Shown: one piece after another, positions 14,008-26,200 of the stretch
How positions within the stretch are numbered: the first letter of the stretch is position 1
How the letters are laid out: each line of letters opens with the position of its first letter
Source: Lycorma delicatula
Lineage: Eukaryota > Arthropoda > Insecta > Hemiptera > Fulgoridae
DNA: 64,000 nucleotides
Direction of reading: 5' to 3'
Assembly (NCBI RefSeq): GCF_047948215.1
Contig: NC_134456.1
Location: forward strand, 198,598,034-198,662,033
Notes under the pieces: generated by a model
Databases searched by the model: none
The model's input: the letters and a program-made list of their open reading frames with translations, nothing else
Told to the model about the DNA's origin: nothing
Translations under genes and position numbers: made by a program

Positions 14008-16324
14008 ATGGACTGGCCAGAAAAATCTGCAGAGATGACTCCAATTGATAATAAAGAAAACAGTTCTGGATTGATGACTGCTCAGACTGAAACGAGTATA
14101 AAAGATGATACCGACAGTAATGATAAAAGACTGAAACCAATGCATCCTGCACAGCCGGACTCACTGCCACCATCTACTGACTGTCAGGTGGATGAAAGAA
14201 ATAGTAATCGTGATAATGTTGATATGGTTGTGAATTTGGCTGATATCGAAGGTCCGATTAGTGTAGGTGATGAAATTATGTGTTCAGTTGACCAATTTGG
14301 TATAAAAAATGATCTAAATTTACTTAATGAACAAATTTCAAGTGTTATTATTGAAGATGGCAAAGAGATTGTGCCTGATGGAGACTTAGAGAAAGATTTG
14401 ACAGGACCAGTTGAAGAAAATAAAGAGTTTAAATCTATTTGTGAAATCATAACTTCAAATTCGTCATTGACTTCTATTGTTACACCTGCAGTTGATGTTA
14501 ATAATGATGAGCAGAAATTTGCGGGTGATAAGTCTTCCAAAGATGAAAAATTAAGTATTCCTGATAAAATTATTGAAGTTGAAAATGATGTGAGAACATC
14601 TAAAGAAGAGTCGATTACTGCGGTTAGTGAAGAGTTTAAAGAAGTTTCAACAAATTCTGTAGATAGTAAGACTGAATGTCAAACTGCACAAGATGTTTTA
14701 CAGAATGAATTATCTGAAAGAGGTGACTCTGATCTGTTGGAAAGTACCTGTGATAATAAATCTGTTAAATCATGTGAACCTCTTCTTAATTTATCAGAAA
14801 ATAAAGATGATAATTTAGGTGATGAAGATGTAAAACATTGCACTATATCTAGGGAAGAGGATATTGAAGTAAAGGTAGATTTAGCCTGTTTTAGTGAAAA
14901 AAGTAACAACGGTACTGATAAGCTATCCGGTTCATGTGAACTTGATAAAGGTGATGATGATTCCAATGTTACAGATTCAGTTACTACAACAAACATTAGC
15001 GAACAGTTACAGTGTTTCGAATTATCTAATTATACTGTGGAGAAAAAGCAACTAGATTCAGTTGATAGTTTGAATTTGGAAGATGATATAAGTGTAATAC
15101 TGATTGAAAAAAATGACGATTCAAGCTTACTATGTAACAGTTTTGCAGAAAATGATATTAATAGCAATAAACCATCTTTAAGTTCATTAAAAGTTGAAGA
15201 ACCAGTAAGAGATTGTTGTATGGATGATAATATTAATATATGTTATAAATCTGAATCTGTTACTGTTAAGGAGGAAAGAGACTTATTGTTGAATAAGAAT
15301 GATGTTACTCATCTTATAGAAGAGAAGGAATTAAATTCAAAAAGTATTTCTGTTGATTCAGCGCCTGTTATTAAAGTAGAATCACCTGACATAATTTTAA
15401 ATTCACTGTCAAAAGAATTAGAACCAGTAATTGATATAGATAAAATAGAAAATATTAGTACAGAATGTAATGATAGTACAGAATATAATGACAAAGTTAG
15501 TAGCCTTGTTAATTTAGAAGATATTAACATCTCAGGTAATGATGCCACGTGTGTTAACTTAACAGAAAATCAAGAGGCAGTCGTAGATGGAGTAAAAACA
15601 CCATCTGAGCAAACTAATAAAATGCTTGTATTGGAACAATGCTTGATTACTTCAGATATTTGTGAATCTACAGTAGCCAAAGTTTCAGTGAATGAATCTG
15701 TTAGTGCTTGTGACAAAGGTGGTTTAATTGAAAACTGTGTATCGATTGAGAGCAAAAGTAAAGATGAATGTACTGAGAAATCAGAGGTGAAGTACAGTTC
15801 TCCTATCTCTGATTGTTCTCCCGCTAAAGTAATTCAAACATCTGAACCTGTTGCAGTGAAAAAGGAAGTTGTTCAGTTACAAAATGTAAGTGACGCTGTA
15901 GTAAGTGAAAACAAGAAAACTCCAGCGACAGACAAAAACTCAACTACTGAAACCAGTAAAGAAATATCAGAAGCCGTTAAGTTTTTCTTCCAACAAGGTT
16001 CTTCCCATTTAGAAAAATTTTTAGGGCCTAGTTTTCCACCTGTACAAAACAGTCCAGCAAAAGTCAGTGTCAGAAAAGTATCTTCTGATTCAGAACCAAG
16101 CATTAACCATAATCAGACTAAAGTAGCTTCGACTGATATTCAACAAAGACCACGTTCATGTGAAACAGCTGAGACCATCCCGATCGCTTTTATTCCTGAA
16201 AGCTTAATAGATAGTTCTGGTCGAAAATTGCCACCTCTTCTACCAAAAATTCCAGTTGCTTTTCTTATATCTGATGTGCGTAACTTAACATCAAATACAA
16301 TAACTGCTGCTGAACGGAAACCTG
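14008..16324 (+). CDS. zinc-finger gene coding exon 1 (residues 1-772)
   Basis: The exon itself begins at 13981 after TTTTTACAG. The start ATG at 14008 begins MDWPEKSAEM; an in-frame TAG at 13987 rules out an upstream start within this exon. The exon encodes 772 codons plus one base and ends at CCTG|GTGAGT; reading on gives only a short tail and a stop. The segment is acidic and Ser/Asp/Glu/Asn-rich, probably disordered, with no zinc finger, signal peptide or membrane segment. It carries four motifs of the form hydrophobic-Lys-x-Glu (Lys395, Lys421, Lys456, Lys618), the SUMO acceptor consensus. The last 150 residues are less acidic and contain a Pro/Leu-rich stretch (residues 735-750). It could be an activation or protein-interaction region; function is not shown. 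Minus-strand frames across it are shadows. Confidence 0.93.
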
Positions 16325-17799
16325 GTGAGTTTATTTTCTACTCATGATTAATAAATCTGCACAATTCAGTGCTTAAATTTAATAAATTTTTATTATTGTA
16401 CAAAGTAATATCCTCTTTTTATTTGTTTTCTAAAATTCTACTAATGTGCACTTAAAATTGTGATTAAGGAGGTTAGTTGTAATGCATTCTGGTTGCTTTT
16501 AGAGATAGTTTAACATAAACATGATATACAGATGTTTCTCCTGATGCTACCTTCAGAATTGGTTAATTAAAAAATTAATTTTTGTTACCAACGTTACGTT
16601 AGGGAAATCTGTAATTGTGATCTCAAAAATAAAATTTTTGGATGAAATCTTATAACCCCATCACTTATCCTCCCTTTATTGCCATTATAGCTCAGCAGTA
16701 AATTTAATTTTTTGTCCTATTATTGATCAGTACCTATCATTTACATAAATGCAATATAATTGCACTTGTGCAAATTCCTATCTGTAGAACTGTCTTCTAT
16801 TTAATTTATAACCAGTTGATCATGCAGTAAGCAGTTTAATCTTTACTAAGTAATAGAAATTGACATATAGTAGGATTTGTGTATGCATGATCCCAGCTGA
16901 AGTTTTGCATTTTCATTTCTCTGAATTCTCATTAAATTTGAACTCTTAAGTTTTATACATTTTTAATCATAATTTTCTAAAAGTTTATTTCAATTTTTAT
17001 CTTATTGTTCTAATGTTTTATTATTGTTCAAAGATAAAATATTGCTATTGCTAAAATCATAACTTTATTTATTGATATTTATTTTTCAATGTTTTGAGAA
17101 TTCTTTAGCAAAATAATATAAAAATCTTTACATTAAAAATAACTATGTGTTATATCTACCTTTATTTCTACAGTGTAACGTGAAATTTGTTGTGAAGTGT
17201 GTTATGGAAGTCATATGTATTAGGGGGATTGATTTTATTTTGGAAAAATCAGATGAAAAAGACCTTTGAAGATTATTTTTTGACGGAATGAAAATTTTAA
17301 TTTTTTTTTAATAAATTACAAAGTAGTGCTATGAAAAAATTGATATAAATACCTTTAACCTCTCCTGCCTCTAAAAATTGAATATTTATTATTTTTTACC
17401 CTTTGCTGTTTATGTTTTGCTTTCAGAGTTTGTAATATAATTTTTTCATAATGATACACTATTAGGAAGGGAATGGATGGATGCAATATTCATTTCCACC
17501 TTTAAAAATACTAGTTTAATAAATTTCAGTAACATTAACCTTTTCCTGTTCTAATCTACTGACTTTTTTTTTATATTATATGTAGTCATTTTGGGTAGTA
17601 TTAGTAATATGTTATGTAATATTGGTAAACGTATTAATTGTATACCATACCATGGGTAGATGGTGGGAGTGAAGTTCATAACCACTTTCTACTGATGATA
17701 TGAATTAGACAACTGGTGGCGTTTATGTTGAAACTATGAGGAAATTACTTAGATTCTGTATTATGAGACATATTAATAAAGTAAGGGTCACCGGCTTAT

Positions 17800-19000
17800 A
17801 TTTAAATATTAGCGAATCTGAACACAGTTTCACACATGGAGGGCCATCTAACAGCTATTTACAAAGTCACTGCAGTTGTTATTTTGATTCAGTAGTTGTT
17901 TGCCTGTTGGTGACTGCAGATCACAATGTCCAACAATCATTTCTGCTGGCAGTTGTGAAGTGCACGTTGTGATTCAATTTTTGTGTGCAAAAGGATGGAT
18001 CTTCAGCTACTGAAATTCATCAGGAGTTGTGTCTAATGTGTGGACCTACAGTAATGAGTGAAGGAAACTTAAACAACTTTAAGAATGGCTTTACAAATGG
18101 GGATGATGAATAGTGAAGTGGTTAGTCCAGTATTCAGACCGATGAAATCATTGAACAAGTGAACCAAAAACTGCAATGTGCTCTGGCTGATGAATTTCCT
18201 TATGTTGGGTTCACCTCTATCTACACCATTGCCACAGAAAAGCTCGGATATCACAAACTGTGTGTAAGGTGGGTACTGAAAATACTTACTGACAAACACA
18301 ATAGCAAAGATTGTGCAGTGGACGAGCTTTTTTGGACTGCTACTAACAAGATCAAGATGATTTGTTTTCCCGCATTGTTACGGGCGATGAGACATGGATA
18401 TCCTACATCAACGCAGAATCGAAACAACAGTCAATGTAGTGGCGCCATTCAAATTCCCCAAAACCGAAAAAACTTAACCAATCTCCATATTATAATTGAA
18501 AAATGTTGGCTACCGTTTCTTTGGGACAAAAAGGGCGTCATTTTGGTTGATTTCATGAAACGTAGATCAACAATTATAGCTGATGTGTACTGCGAAACCT
18601 TCACCAAATTGAGACGTGCGATCCAAATTCAACGACATGGGAAAATGTCCAGCGTAATTCTCCTTCATGATAATGCTCGTCCTCACACGCCTGCCTTAAC
18701 CAAGAAGATTCAAGATTTTTGTAGGGAACTTTTCAACCACCCTCCATATAGTCCCAACCTTGCACGTAGTGACTACTTCCTCTTCTTGCATTTGAAAAAA
18801 TAGCTTGGTGGACAACAGTTTGAAAATGATGAGGAACTCAAGCCTGCTGTTGTAAACTGGTTCAATTCCCAGACAGCAAACTTCTATGCAGTGGTTAAAG
18901 AAACTAGTGCAATGTTATGAAAAGGGATTAAAACTGAATGGTGATTATATGGAAAATTGAAGTAGATATGTAGTAAACAAAAACTGTAAGTAAAAACCTT
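17800..19000 (+). pseudogene. decayed mariner transposase
   Basis: Translated in pieces, this matches the layout of an insect mariner transposase of about 340-350 residues. An N-terminal helix-turn-helix-like part (about 17,970-18,300) includes the words SATEIHQEL and GPTVMSEG. A catalytic region (18,370-18,800) follows, with GDETW (in a different frame from its neighbours), LLHDNARPHT (about 18,660) and PPYSPNLARSDY (about 18,740). Those are the three acidic positions of the D,D34D triad. Stops and at least one frameshift break the frame, and the run ends near 18,960. Ends are approximate because I could not identify the terminal inverted repeats. It is an old dead copy in the gene's sense orientation. 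Confidence 0.88.
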
Positions 19001-19899
19001 TTCTCTCTAGATAATTTTTTTAATGATTGAACAGTACTTATTTTATGAATATGCCTCGTAAGATAATGTAATCAGCTGTTACGTATATTCTGGAGGTTTG
19101 TTAACTGTACATGGGTGGTAATTCCATGCAGCTGGGAAGTATGACTAAGAGGTTTAATTTCTCTGGAAAACCATCAGATGAGCATTTTGACATGCAAAAA
19201 GAGCCAGGTGAACAATCCTCTGGCATTTCTTGACCAGCTTCTTCTGGTTGTTCGCCTAAACAGATGTGTAGGATCGTGAAATTGCTACCGGATCCATAAG
19301 AAATTAGTAAAACAATAATTACAATTAGAATGTGGTGTTAAAACTTTAAATTAAAATTTAAAAAAAATAATATAAATTATTATTATTATTTAATTAATAT
19401 TAATTAAAAATTGATTCAATTGTTTTAAACTGAATTTCAAAAATAAAACAGGTTACTGATTTGAATTGTGTACCACTTAAAAACTAAGTAAAATTTTATT
19501 TATTTGCATTATCTTAATTATAATTTCTTGAATTAGACTATTAGACTTATATAATTCTTTATATCTGCACCTGTTGCTTCATAAATACAGAAGTTAGGGA
19601 TGTCAGGGAACTATACATCAGTTATAAATATGCTAGTAGATGTAAATAATAATTGTGTAAGTAATCATGAAAAAATCATTTGGAATTGTCATATTTCATT
19701 ATTTATCATTTACACAAATATTAGCAATTTCTTTTGGGTCAGAAAACTGGAACAAATGTTTTAACTATTTGTCTTATTTCATTTATTATTATAACTTTTC
19801 TAATTAAAAGTACTGATGGGAAGATTATTTATTATTCAGACTTCAAACAGAACACAGTTTCTTATTGTAATGAGTTATTAACCAGGATAGCAATATTTA

Positions 19900-20580
19900 T
19901 TAGTAACATGGTAGTAGGGGGTAAATTAAAAGAAACCCCTTTCAACATGCAAGAAGGTGGAGGTAGATCACCGGTGCTAAGTAGGGGGATAAAAAAGATT
20001 TCTACCTTAAAGTTGCATGTAAAAAAAAGTTTCACATGTTTAGCATACGACAAGCCCCATCTTCTTACAATTCCAGCAACATTTTGATCGTCCTTGTCGT
20101 AAGGGTTGGTTATATCAAAAATGGTTTTAGACAAAAGTTTTAGGTAATGTTTAGATGACTAACAACCACTTAAACAGATTCGATACTACGCCTGTTAAGG
20201 GAGGTATGATTTTTTTTTTGTTTTCAAAACCCCATTTTTCCTTTCCCTGGGCCAATGGTTGGTGATATCAAAAAACTTTACTCGCATATGTTCTAGGCCC
20301 TTATCCAAAGAATAGTATGAACTTTAAATGAATTCGATATTTTACTTAATAAGAAAGTTACAGCAATATTTTGTTTTTTAAAAAAGCTCCCCTCATTTCC
20401 ACCCCCATGGTCTGATTTTGGCCATTAACGAACTCGACTGAGATTTTGGGATGAGTTAAAATATATATATATATATATAAACTTTTGAGCTGCATTGTTT
20501 TTGGGGTCGGGGGATGTGAAGCGCGAAGGTATGTAGAAATTTTCCGAAAGTTGAATCCTGGTACCCATTACAATAGGTAG
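19900..20580. repeat. probable interspersed repeat fragment
   Basis: This block differs from its flanks: short C and G runs, more CpG and an embedded TA run (about 20459-20480). No long frame is convincing; the 117-codon frame ending at 20087 overlaps it and looks accidental. Composition suggests an inserted repeat, but no second copy lies in the window, so the identity is unproven. Confidence 0.35.
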
Positions 20581-21952
20581 CTTTCTTATGAAATCTACCA
20601 AAAATTACAAAAATAAATTTTCTTCTGAAAAATTTAAAAATACAGTCAATTTATTTGGTTTGAAGTATTAAATTAGCGCATATTTTAAAAATATATGGTT
20701 AAATCAGGTTATAAGAATCTTTATTCATGAACATTCATAAGATGCCAGATTATCTTTGCATTTGTCGAGGGTTTAAATTTAATTTCTTTACAAAAACTGC
20801 ACAACTTGTTCAACTGTTATTCACTGTTTTAAATCTAACTTTCACAAATTTAAAAAAGGGGTTTTCTAGAATAATTGTTAACTTGTTCTTTTCTTTTGTT
20901 GAAGTGTATTTTTGAAATACATGGGAGGGGATAGTTCTGAATTGTATTAAGTTATAGAAAAAGTGTTCTTGAATTATTAATAACTCTGATGGACATCGAT
21001 TTGTTATTTCATATCTATTTTTATAAGAATGGCTTCTGTTTTTTTGGGCTGTGTACTTTTTTAAACTAATGAAATTTAATTTCACCCTCTACTATAATTT
21101 TCTGATGTTAATATACATCTTGGTATAGTTTCTTCATTCATATCAGCTTATGTAATTAAATATAAGACTTTGACTTGCAACAGAACGTTCTGCAAGGGTT
21201 TATTGATGTCTATATTAAGACATCAATATTAAGACATGTATTTTCATAATTTTGGTTTTAATAATGTAAAATGAATCATTTTAATTACACTCTTACATTA
21301 AATAGTTATTATCATTGTTTACTGCAGTCTAAAACGATATCAGCAGTATGCCTTTATTGCTGTTTCAAAATTAATTGATAAAGAAGTGTAACATCATTTA
21401 TTTATTTTTTAATTATATTACCGATTAAATCAGTATTTTATTTACTTTTGATGACCTGCATGCATTAATCCTAAATAATCCCTGCATAATCCTAAATAAA
21501 ATGTTTTAAGTGTAAATTTTTTAGCTTTACCTAATAGGAACTTAAATCTCTAATTTGACGAGATACAAAAATAAACTAAACACTAACACTGTCTAAAGAC
21601 TAACACTGTCAACAATGGTATGCCTTTGTTGTGTATCAATGTAATTGTAACAACATAATTATTAGACTGAAACTGTTAGTATCACCACATATTGGTATCT
21701 AATTCTGTTTAGTAAAATTTTAGTTGTATTGTACACTGTTATTTTAACCTATTTATAAATCTTTTTTATTGGTATGAAACAAAATGTTTTATAATAATGG
21801 TGTTTGAAATAATCCTTGCTCATTTAAGAAATTGTAGGAACTTTTATGGTTGTATGGTTGTTTTTATCCATTTTTTATAATTGTTCATAAAGTGTTTTTA
21901 TGCCAGTTATTAACCTAATAATAATTCACAAACTGATACAGTTTTAAGATTC

Positions 21953-22214
21953 CATATCGTTGGCTTGGATCAGAACTATGCTAAGTCCAAAAACTCATTT
22001 TTTTCAGGAGAGCTTAATTAGGTTCTGCACAAAGGAAATTAGTATTTTTTTTATAGAATACTTTTTTTTAATATAAAAAATAGCTTCTTTGTTGAATATT
22101 GGACTTAGAATATTTCTGCACTCAAAAGCTATGCACCAAAAAAATATTTAAATGGAATATCTCAAAATTGAAAATGTTGGACTTAATGTAGTTCTGATCC
22201 AAGCCAATGATATG
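21953..22214. mobile_element. MITE-like element with 38-bp terminal inverted repeats
   Basis: The left arm (21953-21990) and the reverse complement of the right arm (22177-22214) match at 34 of 38 bases, sharing TTGGCTTGGATCAGAACTA. The 262-bp element has an AT-rich interior without coding capacity, as in a non-autonomous DNA transposon. The superfamily is unclear because I cannot define an unambiguous target-site duplication. A structured RNA hairpin is the alternative explanation. Confidence 0.65.
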
Positions 22215-23299
22215 TGAAAGTAGTAAAACATTCAGGTTGTGAAACAGTATTAAAACATTCATTACATTCAGTAGTAAAACATTCATTAGCAGTGTTTATC
22301 GAGCTCATTGAGAATTCTTTTATTAAAAAAAAATCCTTTTGTAAAGTGTGTGTGGTATATGTAATGTATATTACAGCGTACAGTATATTTTTTTAATGTA
22401 GCAAATGAAATAAATTTGTTTTTATGTAAGGTATGTTTGTTTGAAAACTTTTTTGTGTTCTAAGCTGAGAAATTTTGTTGGAAATATTAAAAAGGTATAG
22501 AAAAAAATTTTCACTTTAGTAATTTTTTTATTTTGTTTTGACATTATAATTCCTCACACAGGCAGATATTATTATTATTATTAAAGTATTATTGTTCCAA
22601 TACAAAAAAAAAATTCATGAATAAGTTAAACAATAGAGTGTTACACAAAATTAGATTCATATTAAAATTCTCCAATTGCTCGTTCCTGGCTCAGGACCGT
22701 CTCACTAACATAGTCTTAAGCTATTTATAAAAATAACTATAATTTTATTTGTTTTTGAACTGAGGTCTTGCAGTATCTTATATTACTTTTCAATGATGTG
22801 AGCTCACCTTTGGATTTGAAAAAAAAAGTCTAATTTTATTTTCCTGTTACTTTTAATATATAACTTGAAAGAAAGAATTGTATGCTGAAAGATTGGAGCT
22901 ACGTAAACTTTTTAAAGTTTTGAGATGCATAGTTCAAAATAATTTATAAAATTCTGCTCGTGTATTTTGTATCATCTGCTGTTAATTTTTGTACCTCAAA
23001 TGTCATGAAATCTGGTGTGATATGATAGCTTATGTTTTAAAATACTTGATTCTTTTTAAGAGAAAAGATCAGGTAGGAAGATATTAATGAAAAAGTGTTA
23101 TTTGTAAAAGCGTATTGAACTTAAATATATTTATTTATGTTTTTTTTAATAAAAATTAATAGAATTTAACTATGGTTGCAGCAATCCTAAAAAATAATTT
23201 TATGTATAAGATTTTACGGAATATTTGTGTGTACTGTAATTAGTTACTATAAACCACCTCCAAATGCATAAAAATATTATTAAGTGCAAGAAATTGTTA

Positions 23300-26200
23300 C
23301 TTGAGTAAGTAAACGACTTACTTACATAATGCATATAATCTATACAAAATTATATCGCTCTTGTTGTTGCAAAAGTATTTATTATGGTATGGTAAGTAAA
23401 GCATACTTACACTATAATGAAACAGAATTAAACAAAGACTGTAAACAAATTAAATTTATATAAAATCAGAGTGGATGTAATTATATTTTTTTGTACAAAA
23501 TATAAATAAAAATTGAAAAGAATCTAAATGAATAAAAGAAAAACAAATTAGGCATAAACCTTCTGAAGATAAATCGTTTATAAGTATATTAATAAAAAAA
23601 CAAATAACTAGTACGCATTTTCAATAGTGGATAATTTTCTATATCTTTTGAAGCTAAAAATATTTAGCAAAATATCTAAATCTTAATAAAATTACATCAA
23701 AAGATGTATTTCACAATAGCAGAAGATATAAGATTAATTGTAATCGTAAGTTTGTCTTTTACGGTAAGATTTTTAAAACATTTTTACAGTTAAATAAAAA
23801 TAAAATTTTAGTCTTTATTGTCTCATTAGATATGGAAACAACAATTAATATTGAATTTAAAAGTGTTGAAAATAAATAAAGTTAAATATTTAGAAAAATA
23901 TTACATTTACAATTGTAAACAGTCTTACAAACGAATAATTAAATTTTATACATAATTGCTACATCTGTTTTAACAACTAGCCTACATAATAAATTATTTA
24001 TATATGACATTCATTAGATCACAATTACAGATTTTTCATGTAATAACAGTAATGCATTCACTATCCAGCTAGACTGTTGTTAAACTGATAATTATAAAAA
24101 AAAATATTTTAATCTTAGAGGTTAATTGAGATGGATGTAAATGTCACCTTTATTATAGAAGTAAAGAGTTACTTTAAAAAATTGTTAAAATATTTTTAAT
24201 TTTTGCCATATGTGGCGTTAGATATTGTCTTAGTAAAAATAAATGTTCTACGTTAAGTAAAATTACTTCTTTATATGATTGAATTTTTGAAAATTTTTAA
24301 TAAAATAATTTGTGGGACTTCCTTGTGCTACTAAAAAAAAATCAGTGTTTAATATTTTTCTTACTTGTTTTCTTGCTTCTTAAATTGTTTTTATTACTTA
24401 AGTCTGATCCGCATCAATTTATTTATTGTTATTGGTTTTTTGTTGAATTTATCCATTGATTTTATAATATGGAATCGATTCATGAATGTTTTGCATACAC
24501 ATATATACGTATGTATAAAATATATAGAAATTAAATTTTAGCATATCTGTTAAGCAAAATTTGTATAATATATGCATATATATTTTTAATATTTATGTTA
24601 AAATAAACTTTTTTTAACTAAAGGTTTTTATAAAAGTTTAAACAAAAATATTCTATGAATTCGGATACTAATATTATAATATTTAAAAATAAATGTCTGT
24701 TAACCATCGTTTCAAAAGCATTTAATAATTTTTTATACGTATAAAATGCATCATTAACGTACATTTTCCAATGTTGTAAGAGCTTCTTAAAAAGACCAAA
24801 AACAGTGGATTTAATTAATTGTTGGATTGAACGAATATTAAAGTATGTATCTTTAATATCCACCTTTAGCGAGTTAAATTTTCCCATAATTCCGAAACTG
24901 TGCCCGTAAAGAGAGAGGGTGTACCTTATATTCGATTTTATTTATTTAATCTTAACAAAGTTGTAAGCGCTTGTTATTTAATGAAGATCAATGTGTATTC
25001 CAAGTTGTAATCGTCTAAAAAGTCTGTTTACACTGTTCAAGTCGTATACGAATCGACTTTTAAACCTTTACCGTGAAAATAATGCCATATCTTAAATAAA
25101 TACTTACATCATTTGGCGGGCCAAATTTTAATTTACCCGCATGAAATTCATAGTTATATTTTGTAAAATAATAGTTCCCCTAAAATTTCCAGCTTGTTCT
25201 TTAAAAAATACTCCTTCAAGCTCCCCCCCACCCACCAAAACGTATTATAGTGACGTTTACGACCGCAGTACAGATCGCTATGATCTTTCGTGATTTGTCA
25301 CCCGTTTGTGAACAATCGAATTCGTTTTATTTTTTTTTTTATGTAAATCGTTTCTTAAATAACGCTTTAGATTTTAATTCCCCTTTTTTTAGATAAGTTA
25401 TCAGCAGCTCCGTTCCGTTTATGTGTACAAAAATGTGGTATATGTACAGCAATTAAAACTTCTGCACGTAATCTCATAAAAATTAAATTATTCGTTATTG
25501 TTCTTTGAATTTTTGAAATATATTACACCAAAATGATTTTTTTTTTTTTTAATTGCATTTATAATATATTTATTTTCATTTAGTTTAAATTTATTACCTT
25601 TGTGGTTTGTAACTGTGTGGGTTTCGTTTGCCCTTAACACTTATGACAGATTTAATCTGTTGCCATATTAATATGTTAGAATGTTACGAGAATTTCATGT
25701 AGTGCAGAGTAAAGAACCGATCGACTTGCGCAAGGTTACGTAGATTATTTTTTGGATGATATGTAAGATGTTAACAAACAATCCGGTTTTATTATTTAAC
25801 GTCATATAATTTTAATTTAAATCTCGTTGAATGATTTTTTGATCGCCCTGTTATATACGATCATCATCTTGAAAAAAATCTAAGCAGACTTTTATCAGCG
25901 ATTCGAGAGTTTATTTGATACGCGTAAAATTAGTCGATAAGGGTCATCCTTAAAAGATGTAAATAACTAAAGGTCGATGCAGAAGTGTACAAAGTACAAC
26001 CAGAAGTGGATTAAAATCTGGAATCAAATCGTGGAAAAAATTCATATTTTGTTTTTATTTGTACAAATTTTAGATTAGCCCCATCCTGATGGAGTTTTAC
26101 ATCATTTTTCTAACTTTTTAACCGATGTCATTAATAAAATTAATTAAAAAAAAATTTTTTTTTTTCTAAATGAATCGTCATTGATCGAAAAGTTTTAATC

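Noticed and set aside
14184..15755. Several minus-strand frames across exon 1
   Set aside because: Shadows of the Ser/Asp-rich coding frame on the plus strand.
19734..20087. 117-codon frame with a hydrophobic N-terminus resembling a signal peptide
   Set aside because: It runs into a repeat-like block, has no recognisable domain, and lacks splice support. The hydrophobic start is typical of random AT-rich translation.
24618..24887. 89-codon minus-strand frame beside the CpG-rich island
   Set aside because: No recognisable domain, low-complexity hydrophobic C-terminus, and no supporting splice or promoter signal. It could be a small gene but nothing in the sequence supports it.
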